Shown: positions 1-9,800, counted from the stretch's first letter. The stretch: DNA of 64,000 bases from Candidatus Izimoplasma sp. HR2 (GCA_000753575.1 JRFF01000022.1:161583-225582), one strand, 5' to 3'. The notes: a model not told the origin generated them from the sequence alone. Numbers and translations are program-made.

Positions 1-30
1 TCGCAGGTTCAAATCCTGTCTTCCCGACCA
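1..30 (+). tRNA. 3' end of tRNA-Pro (truncated by window edge)
   Basis: T-arm GCAGGTTCAAATCCTGT followed by CTTCCCG-A-CCA; matches the usual bacillar tRNA-Pro 3' half. Confidence 0.75.
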
Positions 31-121
31 TTAGTAATGTAGTCTATGGCTTGCACTAATATCTGCCTTTTTACTTTATTAAGCGGTTAAAAAGTGTAAA
101 CCATAGTAATTATATACAAAT

Positions 122-165
122 AAAAGACAATTTTTGGAAATCTTCCTCAAATTGTCTTTTTTTTT
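122..165 (+). terminator. Rho-independent terminator after tRNA
   Basis: AAAGACAATTT...AAATTGTCTTTTTTTTT hairpin plus T-run. Confidence 0.8.
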
Positions 166-540
166 GTAGTTGATTTATAAAAATGAAGCACTTCCTCAGT
201 TGCATGGCGGTAATTAGTTAAATATGGCTCTATAAGTCATTTTCAAGGTTTTAATTTTATGTTGCAGTTTGAATACATGCGTTTTTATGACACGTAATTA
301 TCTGAGTTATATATTTTATCGCACTGCAATGAAAAAATCGGGCCCTGTGGACCCTTTTAAAACATCATGATCGAATATAGAATAGATTACGGTAGCATAT
401 TGAACTTGCTATTTAATTATTAGCACACTCTACAACGTTTGTAGATTCATTATAGGAGATGCACTGCTATGAAAAAGTGGGACACATAGTCCCACCCAAA
501 CAGAAATAATGTAGTATAATAATACAAAGGAGTTGATAAC

Positions 541-861
541 GTGGTAAATCAGTACAGTGTAGACTTTAAGTTGAAGATGGTTAAGATGATCCTTAATGAA
601 AATATAAGTAAACGTGAAATAGAAAGAACTTATAAAGTTTCAAGAAAAGCACAAAGACAGTGGGTACACAAGTACGAAACTGAAGGAATAAGTGGACTAG
701 TTAGCAAGAGAAAGATAAGAGATAAAATACCGACAGATTTGGAAGAAGAAAGTGTTGATGCATTAAAGCATGAAATCTTATTATTAAAGATTGAAATAGA
801 GCGGTTAAAAAGAGGATATAATAGTGAAGACGCAAAATATCTAAAAAAAAAGATCTCTTAA
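541..861 (+). CDS. IS3-family transposase OrfA (HTH)
   Basis: Small HTH ORF (YSVDFKLKMVKMILNENISKREIERTYKVSRKAQRQWVHKYETEGISGL). Confidence 0.9.
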   Translation: MVNQYSVDFKLKMVKMILNENISKREIERTYKVSRKAQRQWVHKYETEGISGLVSKRKIRDKIPTDLEEESVDALKHEILLLKIEIERLKRGYNSEDAKYLKKKIS

Positions 862-914
862 ATTACGAATATACATTAGTCCATAAATTTAGAGCTAAAT
901 TTTATATAAATGAG

Positions 915-1745
915 TTGTGTGAATATATCGGTATTTCAAGAAGTGGATATTATAGATGGCTAACAAGAAAAGGGAATAGGACACAGCAACAAGAAACAAA
1001 AGATTACTTAAAATCATTAATAAAAAATTATCACGAAATATATCCAACGAAAGGATATCGATCAGTTAGAAAAGAAATAAAAATAGATACAGGATGGATC
1101 GTGTCATACTACTTAATGTACCAATGTTTCAAAGAGTTAGGTATCTATAGTAAAGCCAAGAGAAGAGCCTATAGAAGACCAAAAGGAGTATCAGACAAGT
1201 ACAAAAATATTATTGGTGGAGATTGGTCCACTAATGGACCATTTGAGAAAGTATGTAGTGATACTACAATGCTTACTCATAATGGTAAGAAGTATGATTG
1301 GAACTATCATGTGGATGTTTATAATAATGAGATAGTAGGATCAGATGTAGCAAACTATAAGCATTGTAATGGAGTCATGAATCATTTAAGAAGTTTAAAA
1401 GATTTCTTAAGGATAAAAGAGGTAAGAGGATACTCGGAAAAACATACAATCTTACATAGTGATCAAGGAATTATATATGCATCCAAGAAGTTTGAAAAAG
1501 CTCACAAAGAATACCCAATAACAAGAAGTATGTCGAGAGCAGGAACACCTACAGATAATCCAGTAATAGAATCGTTAAATGGCTGGATAAAAGCTGAGTT
1601 AAAACACAACTTAAAGATTAATGAGTATACCGATATTCAAACAGCTATAGAGTTATATATTAATTACTTTAATAACAACAGACCAGCTTGGAAACTTGAT
1701 TACTTAACACCTGTAGAATACAGAACAATAAATGGATACACTTAA
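915..1745 (+). CDS. IS3-family transposase OrfB (DDE integrase core)
   Basis: CSDTTMLTHNGKKYDW, LHSDQGIIY, SRAGTPTDNPVIESLNGWIKAEL motifs; probably made by -1 frameshift from OrfA. Confidence 0.93.
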   Translation: MCEYIGISRSGYYRWLTRKGNRTQQQETKDYLKSLIKNYHEIYPTKGYRSVRKEIKIDTGWIVSYYLMYQCFKELGIYSKAKRRAYRRPKGVSDKYKNIIGGDWSTNGPFEKVCSDTTMLTHNGKKYDWNYHVDVYNNEIVGSDVANYKHCNGVMNHLRSLKDFLRIKEVRGYSEKHTILHSDQGIIYASKKFEKAHKEYPITRSMSRAGTPTDNPVIESLNGWIKAELKHNLKINEYTDIQTAIELYINYFNNNRPAWKLDYLTPVEYRTINGYT

Positions 1746-1850
1746 ACATAAAAATATCATTCATAATTTACATTATAAATGATATAATAAAAGCAATAAG
1801 ATAAGTTACATGTCGCTATTTTCATGCCTTAGGTTGGGACTATGTGTCCC

Positions 1851-2398
1851 GAATAATCGTGGCAGTGCATATTTTAGAAGGTAATGATATAGGAACCCCA
1901 TATGGAGTATATAGGCCAATGTTCTCAATGAGCGCACAAGGTGATTGGGTTGGTTCTAATTATGTTTACTCTTCCCAACCAGTAGAAAATTTAGTAGTTG
2001 AATTAAGTGTATTTATGCATACTTGTTTTGATGGAGTTGCTGAAAATTGTGGTACTCAATTAGGATTCTTGATTCATGGATTGAATCAATATTTTGATGA
2101 ACACAATCACGGGGATTTTAATGCTGTTTATGCTAATATTAATGGTAGCAGTGCTACAAATGAGTTTTCAGATTTTTCGAGTTTAGTTTCTTCTGGAAAT
2201 CCAGCATTACTTTGGCTTGATGAGGCAGAGTATGGCGGTGGAATTGATCATGTAGTTTTAGCTATTGGTCATTACTCTGCATATATGTCACCAAGTGGAT
2301 ATGTTATCTATGATAATCTTACTCATGGTGAAAAGTGGATATCACAAGATAATGTCGATGGTATGATATTTATGTATAGAGGAACCCAAACTAATTAG
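1851..2398 (+). pseudogene. 5'-truncated C39-like peptidase-fold protein
   Basis: Frame runs straight out of the IS right end; contains NCGTQLGFLIHGLNQYF and DHVVLAIGHY. Confidence 0.6.
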
Positions 2399-2410
2399 GA
2401 GGAGATCAAT

Positions 2411-2854
2411 ATGAGATACAAAACTATAACTATTCTTATGATATTAATCTTTTTATCAGGATGTGTTGACAAAGAACAAACAATTGAAATTGACTTAGAT
2501 GTTTCAACTATCAGTGAGGTATTCATATATATTGAAAATGAAGATGAATCTAATTATGTTGAAATCTCAGCCGAAGATGTTCTTGATTTTATAAACTTCT
2601 CAGTTGATTTTATTGGTAAAAGTGATGTTAGTTCAACAGGTAAAAAAGATAGTTTTAGAATGATAATGCATATAGTATTTGAAACTGAAAATGATAACCA
2701 ACATATGAATTTGTATACTAATTCTGATTCATCAGAATACTATATAGGGATATATTTAGGAGAAGGTAATGAACTTTTAACTGAAGAAATATACTCTAAT
2801 ATACCTGATAGTATCATTTCAGAGTATGAGAAAATTTTACTAGAATTATATTGA
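2411..2854 (+). CDS. Putative lipoprotein
   Basis: MRYKTITILMILIFLSGCVD lipobox; SD aggaggag. Confidence 0.75.
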   Translation: MRYKTITILMILIFLSGCVDKEQTIEIDLDVSTISEVFIYIENEDESNYVEISAEDVLDFINFSVDFIGKSDVSSTGKKDSFRMIMHIVFETENDNQHMNLYTNSDSSEYYIGIYLGEGNELLTEEIYSNIPDSIISEYEKILLELY

Positions 2855-2883
2855 TGAAATATTTGTAGAACAATATTACAAAA

Positions 2884-2936
2884 TCAAAAAACACCAGAAT
2901 GAATTAGCATTATAATTTTCTGGCGTTTTTTGATTT
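2884..2936. terminator. Bidirectional terminator hairpin
   Basis: CAAAAAACACCAGAA...TTTTCTGGCGTTTTTTG. Confidence 0.7.
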
Positions 2937-3154
2937 GTGTGAAAACTATTCAATGAAAATTTTAATTGAATTATATATATAGTTGAAAGATATAACTCAA
3001 TTCTAAAAAATATATTCAAAAGCTATATATATTGACCGCCATTTGTTGCAATTGAGGTTAAAATTACCGCCATTTGTTACATCACACCCATTTAACAACT
3101 AATTGTTAGGACATTTGTCTTAACTTTTTTTATACAAAAAAAAGGATAGAAAAT

Positions 3155-5536
3155 CTATCCTTTAAATGCTTTTAAGAAAGTCTTGACTATATCAGGGTCA
3201 AATTGTGTTTCTGAACATCTTTTTATTTCCTCTATTGCTTCTTTATGTGAAATTTTTTCTTTATATATTCTACCAGTAGTCATTGAATCATAAGCATCAA
3301 TTACTGATATAATTCTTGCGAAGTAAGGTATACTATTTCCTGAAAGACCTGTAGGATATCCAGTACCATCAAATCGTTCATGATGATGGAGTATATCTTT
3401 TGAGATATGTTGAAGTTCATTAATTGATAGAACTATCCTACTTCCAATTTCAGAATGTGACCTAATTCTATCCCATTCTCTTTCATCAAGTGGTTCTATT
3501 TTTGTTAAAATCGCTGTGTCTAGCGCAATAAGACCTATATCATGTAGTCTGGCTGTTTGTTTTAGTACTTTTATGCCATCTTCATTTATTCCTAATTCAT
3601 TACCTAAAATATCTGCGTATTTTACCATGTTTTCTGAATGTATTCTTATATCAGCACTACGTTCAAAAAGCCTTTTTTCAAGAGCTCTTACAAGATCGTT
3701 TCTCATTTCTTTCCCTTCTAGAAGTTTCTCATGATACATTCTTTCTTCGGCAAGTTTTATTATATCATTTACATGTTCATCTTCAGATATTTTTGTAGCG
3801 CATCCAAGTGATATACTTGGAGTGATTGTTTGATACATTGATTTGTTACATAAGTCTTTAATTCTTGAATATACTTTTTTTGAGTTCTCTAAAGATGTTT
3901 GTGGAAGAAGTATTGCGAATTCGTCTCCACCCCATCTTGCAAGGATGTCTTCTTGACGTATTCCCTTTTTAAGTATTTTTGATATTTCAATAAGAAGTTT
4001 ATCTCCTTCTATATGACTGAATGCATCATTAAGAAGTTTAAGACCATTTACATCTCCCATTATAATAGTTAGCGGAAGTTGTCTTTTTGTATCAAGTCTA
4101 GATAATTGTTCCTCAAAATAGAATCTATTATATAACTCAGTTAAATAATCGTGTTGTGAAATATATCTTATTTGTTCTTTTCTCTCTTCTTCAATAGTTT
4201 CATCTCTAATTACTAAGATGGCTCCACTATTAGTTTTCCCTTCTAAATTAATTGGAGATATTGAGAAATCAACATATATCTCTTCATCATTATCATTTCT
4301 TAATAAACTGTAAGTAATATCACTATGAAATATTTTGTTATCCTCAATACTTTTATGAAATAATTCTTTAAAAGATACATTTGATTTATTTGAATATATT
4401 CTAAAAATATCACAGATATTCTTATTTATAGGACGTTTTATTTCACCTAGAATTTCTAAAGCCTTATCATTAATTAATGTTATCTTATGATTATCATCAG
4501 TAACAACAATTCCTTCACCAACACTTAATAGTGTTGCGCGAAGTTTACTATCAACATCTTTAAATTGACGTTCTTTTTCAAGCTTTTCAGTAACATCAAA
4601 AACACTTGATAGTACATATTCTTTATTATCTATTATCATTGATCCAGAGTAGACTTCAACATCCAAAATAACTCCGTCTTTTGTAATATGTCTAGACATG
4701 TAATGATTAAGTTCATTAGAAAGAGAGTCAATTACATCTTGTTTTGAATCTGCCGGATTTAATAATGAAACGTCTATTACACTTAATTGTGTAAATTCTT
4801 TAAATGTATAATTATATTTTTTCATTGCAGACTCATTAACATCTACAAAATGACCATTTTCTGGATCTATTAGAAATATCATTGCTTGGCTAGCAGAAAA
4901 CAATTTTTTATATTGTTTTTCCGAACTTACAGTTTTTAAATGTTGAAAAAATCTAAATCTTTGAGTAAGCATAAATTCAGAAATAATTAAACTTCCTAAA
5001 GGGAATACTATTAATAATGCAAATGCTACTGCATTAAGCACTTCATCACGTAGTGTATTTGGTAATGTTAATAGTAGTAGTATCATCACAACTTGAACAA
5101 AGAATCCGATTAAGTATAGCTCAATCCAACTAATGTTATATTTTTGAAATTTTGGATTTTTAAGTCTAAAGTGTCTCCAAAAAAGTCCTATTGTTGCTGC
5201 AAAGATTATCCATAGGACTCCAGTAAGCATCCCTACCCCACCTAAATAGATTCTGTAAGCAATCATTGCTAATCCACCAATAAGAGTTGGTATAACACCT
5301 AAAAACATTGCAGTGACACTAATAGCAACTGCTCTGGCATCAAATAAGACTCCATCCATTAATTCAAACTGTCTATACATAATAGTAACTCCAATAATAG
5401 CTACTACAAAACCCATTATAATTTTTTTATATATCTCTTTTATTCTTGATTCATAAGGAAAGATAGAATATACTACTGCTAAACTCATTAATAGTAAAAT
5501 ATTTGATATAAATGATAGTATCATTTCAGTATTCAT
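3155..5536 (-). CDS. Membrane 5TM-LYT-type sensor, PAS-PAS-GGDEF-HD-GYP cyclic-di-GMP protein
   Basis: N-terminal multi-TM; ARWGGDEFAILLPQ; C-terminal LHDIG...HHERFDGTGYPTGLSG. Confidence 0.93.
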   Translation of the reverse strand: MNTEMILSFISNILLLMSLAVVYSIFPYESRIKEIYKKIIMGFVVAIIGVTIMYRQFELMDGVLFDARAVAISVTAMFLGVIPTLIGGLAMIAYRIYLGGVGMLTGVLWIIFAATIGLFWRHFRLKNPKFQKYNISWIELYLIGFFVQVVMILLLLTLPNTLRDEVLNAVAFALLIVFPLGSLIISEFMLTQRFRFFQHLKTVSSEKQYKKLFSASQAMIFLIDPENGHFVDVNESAMKKYNYTFKEFTQLSVIDVSLLNPADSKQDVIDSLSNELNHYMSRHITKDGVILDVEVYSGSMIIDNKEYVLSSVFDVTEKLEKERQFKDVDSKLRATLLSVGEGIVVTDDNHKITLINDKALEILGEIKRPINKNICDIFRIYSNKSNVSFKELFHKSIEDNKIFHSDITYSLLRNDNDEEIYVDFSISPINLEGKTNSGAILVIRDETIEEERKEQIRYISQHDYLTELYNRFYFEEQLSRLDTKRQLPLTIIMGDVNGLKLLNDAFSHIEGDKLLIEISKILKKGIRQEDILARWGGDEFAILLPQTSLENSKKVYSRIKDLCNKSMYQTITPSISLGCATKISEDEHVNDIIKLAEERMYHEKLLEGKEMRNDLVRALEKRLFERSADIRIHSENMVKYADILGNELGINEDGIKVLKQTARLHDIGLIALDTAILTKIEPLDEREWDRIRSHSEIGSRIVLSINELQHISKDILHHHERFDGTGYPTGLSGNSIPYFARIISVIDAYDSMTTGRIYKEKISHKEAIEEIKRCSETQFDPDIVKTFLKAFKG

Positions 5537-5675
5537 AGTACCTCTCCTTTCAAGTCATGTTAATATTATACTATATATATATTATATTAAAAACAAGAAA
5601 TTATATTTATGAAATATACTATCTAAAATACTTGATTTTAAATGACAATACTATTATAATATATAAGGAACATAA

Positions 5676-5750
5676 GGTCCCGTAGCCAAGTGGCTAAGGC
5701 AATGGACTGCAACTCCGTGACCAGCGGTTCGAATCCGCTCGGGACCTCCA
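5676..5750 (+). tRNA. tRNA-Cys (GCA)
   Basis: GGTCCCG...anticodon loop CTGCAAC...GGTTCGAATCC...CGGGACC-T-CCA cloverleaf. Confidence 0.95.
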
Positions 5751-5864
5751 ATCTTTTCTAACCTAAACACTGTATTAAAGGGATTAAAACACTAAATTGA
5801 TAAGTAGAAATCTTCAACAAATTACCTCGTGAATATCACATGTGTAAAATCCGTTGCCCTAGAT

Positions 5865-6770
5865 TTATGCTTGTTTTTTATTTATATAATATTCCATGGG
5901 AGCTAGTTCCTGGTATATCTCTGAATCAACTTCTATGTTGTAGTGTGTATACCTTCTAGTCATATCCATTCGTGCATGTCCCATAGTGTGATTAGTGAAT
6001 AGTTCTGATACTTTTCTTTTATAAGCTAAGGTACCATAACTATGTCTTATCATATGTGATGAGAACTGTTCTAGTTTTAGATCGTATTTTATCTTCTGTA
6101 GAACTCTCAATACACCTAGGTAATTCATTGGTGATTTCGTTCTACTATTTCGAAGTAAATGATTATGATTACTATCAAGCAGCAAAAGATATTCATACAA
6201 ATGTTTAGCTGTATAATTTGAGTAATGTACTACTCGCTCTTTTTTAGTTTTTGTATGATCAAGAAGAATCGAGTTTGTTTGTGAATTGATATTCTTAATT
6301 TTAATATTTGTTACTTCAGATAATCTTGCACCAGTGTCAATAAACAGGAATAGAATTACTCTGTTTCTAATGTTCATGAAGGTATCAGGCTTATCAAGCA
6401 AAAAATTAATAACTCTTTTCATAGTTTGTTCATCAACAATATCAAATCGTTTGTCAAGTTCTTTTAATTTTGGAAAAGATGATATTATTGTTGGTTTGCA
6501 TTTGCCTTGCTTTACTTGGAAAGTTATTGCTCTATTAAGTAATTGAATTCTTTTGTTAATTGTTTTATTAGTGTTATCTCGGAGTTTAGAATAGTCAATG
6601 AAATCATAAATTGAATCGTAATCAAGATTATCACTATTACTATATTCATTCGTGATCATGAAGTTAATAATGATATTTAGATGTGGAGTATCATATCTTT
6701 TAAATGTATTCCAACTTTTAAAATGCTTTGAGTACTTAAGATACTCAGCACATATAATATCTAAATCCAT
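5865..6770 (-). CDS. Tyrosine recombinase/integrase
   Basis: IDTGARLSEVTNIK; SSHMIRHSYGTLAYKRKVSELFTNHTMGHARMDMTRRYTHY. Confidence 0.95.
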   Translation of the reverse strand: MDLDIICAEYLKYSKHFKSWNTFKRYDTPHLNIIINFMITNEYSNSDNLDYDSIYDFIDYSKLRDNTNKTINKRIQLLNRAITFQVKQGKCKPTIISSFPKLKELDKRFDIVDEQTMKRVINFLLDKPDTFMNIRNRVILFLFIDTGARLSEVTNIKIKNINSQTNSILLDHTKTKKERVVHYSNYTAKHLYEYLLLLDSNHNHLLRNSRTKSPMNYLGVLRVLQKIKYDLKLEQFSSHMIRHSYGTLAYKRKVSELFTNHTMGHARMDMTRRYTHYNIEVDSEIYQELAPMEYYINKKQA

Positions 6771-6844
6771 AATATATAAAAACCAGTTAAAATGAAGTTT
6801 CGCTTCAATATATAACTGGCTTTGGTTAGTTTTTTCTTATCCAT
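6761..6844 (-). CDS. 27-aa leader ORF overlapping integrase start (MDKKKLTKASYILKRNFILTGFYILWI)
   Basis: SD GGAGGACTGAC upstream; stop overlaps the integrase ATG. Confidence 0.4.
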   Translation of the reverse strand: MDKKKLTKASYILKRNFILTGFYILWI

Positions 6845-6860
6845 TGTCAGTCCTCCAATA

Positions 6861-6941
6861 ACGAGCATCTCGCTCGTATAACTATAATATTAAGCGATTA
6901 TCACGAACATGTCAATACATTTTTAGCAATTAACTCGCTAA
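6861..6941. promoter_or_regulatory. Divergent int/repressor control region with operator-like inverted repeats
   Basis: ACGAGC-atctc-GCTCGT (6861-6877) and TTAGC-aattaactc-GCTAA (6923-6941) between divergent int and XRE genes. Confidence 0.55.
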
Positions 6942-6970
6942 CAATGATATAATAAAATAGAGGTGATTAT

Positions 6971-7339
6971 ATGAAATACTTAGGAACTCGACTCAAAGAA
7001 TTAAGAAAAGAGCTGAATAAATCTCAATCTTTTGTAGCTCATGATCTATCAATTGGGCAAACAACATATGCAGGTTATGAATTAGATAAAAGTGAACCTA
7101 GTAATGAAATGTTAATTACACTTTCTGACTATTACAATGTTTCAACTGATTACTTACTAGGGCATTCAAATGTTAAAGCTACTCAGGCTGAAGTAGATTT
7201 TTCTAATAAAATAGAAATAAAAGGAATTGAACAAATGATTAAAGAATATAACTTAACTCTTGGAGATGAAGCAATGGATCCGGGAGAAGAAAAAAAATTG
7301 GTTAAACTAATTAAATTATTTACTGAAAGCAATAATTAG
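6971..7339 (+). CDS. XRE/CI-like transcriptional regulator
   Basis: LGTRLKELRKELNKSQSFVAHDLSIGQTTYAGYELDKSEPSNEMLITLSDYYNVSTDYLLG. Confidence 0.92.
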   Translation: MKYLGTRLKELRKELNKSQSFVAHDLSIGQTTYAGYELDKSEPSNEMLITLSDYYNVSTDYLLGHSNVKATQAEVDFSNKIEIKGIEQMIKEYNLTLGDEAMDPGEEKKLVKLIKLFTESNN

Positions 7340-7363
7340 AAAATAACTGGGAGGAATTACATC

Positions 7364-7873
7364 ATGGGGGAAAAGGATAATACACATACGTACTATTTAG
7401 ATTCTGTTGAACCAAGTTATTACAATGGACCACTATATTTAGCACCAATATCTATTAGTAATGAATCATGTTATAAGGAGTCGTTTTTCACATATTATGA
7501 TATAGATGTATATGTTGAAAAAGATCTAGATTTCTTAACACTAAATTCACACTTCAAAACTGATACAGGAGTAATAGTTGATGATAAACAAGTTATTAAA
7601 GCGGATTTAAAAGCTGGAAATACATATCGGTTTCAATTTGAGGTTATTTATGATAGTTCTATTAGTACTTGTAGTTTAGATTCTAATGTTCTATATACAC
7701 CAGAATATCCAATAACTTCTACATGTACTGGAACTTGTACTGCAGTAAATGAAAATACTACTGGAGATTTAAAAACTATTTCTTTCCAAACAGCTGGATT
7801 ATATTTAGGGATTGTAATTGTAGGTATTGCACTAATAGGGTTTTTAGTAGCTAGATTTGATAAAAGAAATTAA
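7364..7873 (+). CDS. C-terminally membrane-anchored Cys-containing protein (paralog of 9306-9800)
   Basis: C-terminal TM LYLGIVIVGIALIGFLVARF; SD gggaggaat; shares CTAVNENTTGDL with the 19558-20853 product. Confidence 0.8.
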   Translation: MGEKDNTHTYYLDSVEPSYYNGPLYLAPISISNESCYKESFFTYYDIDVYVEKDLDFLTLNSHFKTDTGVIVDDKQVIKADLKAGNTYRFQFEVIYDSSISTCSLDSNVLYTPEYPITSTCTGTCTAVNENTTGDLKTISFQTAGLYLGIVIVGIALIGFLVARFDKRN

Positions 7874-7900
7874 TGAAACTACAGCGTAAAGTAATTTTTA

Positions 7901-7956
7901 AAGAATGTAAATTAACTCTTGGAGATAACGAATAGATCTAGGAGAAGAAAAAAATA
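7901..7956 (+). pseudogene. Degenerate copy of the 3' end of the XRE gene
   Basis: aaagaatgtaaattaactcttggagataac...ggagaagaaaaaaa resembles 7244-7301 aaagaatataacttaactcttggagatgaa...ggagaagaaaaaaa. Confidence 0.6.
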
Positions 7957-7992
7957 ATGAAGAAATCAAATTGTATAAGGAGAGTGATCAAG

Positions 7993-8865
7993 ATGAGTTT
8001 GTTTCAATTTCTACATGCGCCATTGTATAAAGAGTTTAAGTTTAAAATTATTCCTGATGGAAGTAATTATAAAGTTAACGGTGAAACATTTCGTAAGATT
8101 TCAGAACTATTAAATGCATCGAGAGAAAATATATATGATGTATATTGTATTAAGTGTGAAAGAAAAATGTCTTTTTCATCAATTGGTGGTGCGTTAAATA
8201 AGTATAATTTCAGTAATGGAAGACATGCGTTAGAGGTTAGTGGTGGTACTTTTATTAATTCTAATTATAGAATTGAAAAATTAAAAACAATTGGGTCTAT
8301 CACTATGACTTGTTTACATAAAGCTACTCATAAATATGAAATATATTTTGAGACGTATATACAGGATACCAGTTACTTAGTGATTAGAAAGATTGGACAA
8401 ACACCTGAATTATATAAAATCGATAACTTTGAAAACTTTGGGTTTAGAAAGCAACTTGAGAAAATGAAAATTGAAAAAGACTTCAGGGATATTCATGTTA
8501 TGATATCCCATGGATATTCTATTGATACTTTGCTTTATATTAGAAGATTATTAGAAAAAATGATAATGTACTTCCTTAAAGATAAAACCCCTTATGGAGA
8601 TAAGTTTGCGGATAAATTCAAACTAGCACAAGAAGAACATGAATTTTTCGATCCAGAACTAAAGGATATGACAAATGTTGTTTACAAGTTATCTAGTGAA
8701 GGCATACACAGTTTAAAGCATGAACAGTGTGAAGAGTATATTAGACCACTATATAACTTCATTATTTCTCAGCTAGATTACATGAAGGAGCAAGATTTAA
8801 AAAAGATAAAGAAAAGCAAAAATAATAGTGTTATTAATAATTTATTTAGTAAAAAAGTAGACTAG
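7993..8865 (+). CDS. Uncharacterised protein, C-terminal DUF4145-like helical region
   Basis: MSLFQFLHAPLYKEFKFKI start with upstream aaggagag; VVYKLSSEGIHSLKHEQCEEYIRPLYNFIISQLDYM. Confidence 0.7.
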   Translation: MSLFQFLHAPLYKEFKFKIIPDGSNYKVNGETFRKISELLNASRENIYDVYCIKCERKMSFSSIGGALNKYNFSNGRHALEVSGGTFINSNYRIEKLKTIGSITMTCLHKATHKYEIYFETYIQDTSYLVIRKIGQTPELYKIDNFENFGFRKQLEKMKIEKDFRDIHVMISHGYSIDTLLYIRRLLEKMIMYFLKDKTPYGDKFADKFKLAQEEHEFFDPELKDMTNVVYKLSSEGIHSLKHEQCEEYIRPLYNFIISQLDYMKEQDLKKIKKSKNNSVINNLFSKKVD

Positions 8866-8887
8866 GAATTTTTCCTAGTCTTTTTTT
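8861..8887 (+). terminator. Terminator hairpin
   Basis: ACTAGGAATTTTTCCTAGTCTTTTTTT. Confidence 0.8.
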
Positions 8888-9180
8888 CAAGAATTAATTT
8901 AACAACAATCTCAATTCTTACCTTGCGTTTTTTCTTCATGCCCTCACTCCTTCCAAGTAATTTAATACAACTCAATTATAAATTTTAGAATAAGAGCTGT
9001 GAAGTACAAGGACTATTGTGACCGTTTTTATATGTAAATGACAATATTTGTATCTTTCCTATGCCATATATGACATATGAAAAAGTGAACGAATACTGGA
9101 GGGTATAAAATGTGTTCTAATATACGACATATCAACATCTGAAGCTTTATACATGATACTATCTTTAGGGAGGTAGAATT

Positions 9181-9279
9181 ATGTCTAAAACTTTAACTGT
9201 AAAAGAAGTAAAAGAGAATGTTGAGAAGATAGACTATATTAAAAAGAAGCTAGAAGAAATTAAAAAGAATAGTGTATAA
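9181..9279 (+). CDS. Small coiled-coil ORF (32 aa)
   Basis: SD agggaggtag; MSKTLTVKEVKENVEKIDYIKKKLEEIKKNSV. Confidence 0.5.
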   Translation: MSKTLTVKEVKENVEKIDYIKKKLEEIKKNSV

Positions 9280-9305
9280 TAATTAATAGAGGAGGGGGGG
9301 ATTAT

Positions 9306-9800
9306 ATGTCTAAGATAAAACATACGTTCAAAGATATTCCAATTATAGTTAATGATGGACCTGCTATGTTTGCACCAATTTTAGTTAGCAATAAATATTG
9401 TTATAATGACACGTATTTTTCTTATTACGAAGTAGATGTTTATATAGAGAGTAATTTAGACTATTTAACTATTAAAGCATACTTTAAAAGTGAAGCTGGT
9501 GTAATTATTGAAAGTAATGAATTGACAAAGACAAATCTAATAGAGGGAAATACCTATCGTTATAAGTTTGAAGTAGTTCATGATGATGACATAGCAACAT
9601 GTAATCTTGAAGACAATTTACTTTATTTTCCTGAGCAAACAATGACATCTGCATGTACTGGTGATTGTGTGATAACTAGTAATAATGATAACTTGACAAG
9701 CGCAAACAATTCAATAATTCTTGGTCTAATTGGAATTTTTGTCGGAGTTATTATTTTATTAGGGTTACATAAATATAAATCGCGTAATCAAAAAGAATAG
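9306..9800 (+). CDS. C-terminally membrane-anchored protein (paralog of 7364-7873)
   Basis: Colinear with the 7364 product: GPAMFAPILVSNKYCYNDTYFSYYEVDVYIE..., CTGDC, C-terminal TM. Confidence 0.8.
   Translation: MSKIKHTFKDIPIIVNDGPAMFAPILVSNKYCYNDTYFSYYEVDVYIESNLDYLTIKAYFKSEAGVIIESNELTKTNLIEGNTYRYKFEVVHDDDIATCNLEDNLLYFPEQTMTSACTGDCVITSNNDNLTSANNSIILGLIGIFVGVIILLGLHKYKSRNQKE

Larger units (their letters stand above)
479..1850 (+). mobile_element. IS3-family insertion sequence
   Basis: Ends GGGACACATAGTCCCA (479) and TGGGACTATGTGTCCC (1850) are inverted copies; encloses orfA/orfB. Confidence 0.88.

Noticed and set aside
3516-3734. 72-aa ORF on plus strand
   Set aside because: Antisense to the GGDEF/HD-GYP coding region.
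6286-6546. 86-aa ORF on plus strand
   Set aside because: Antisense to the integrase.
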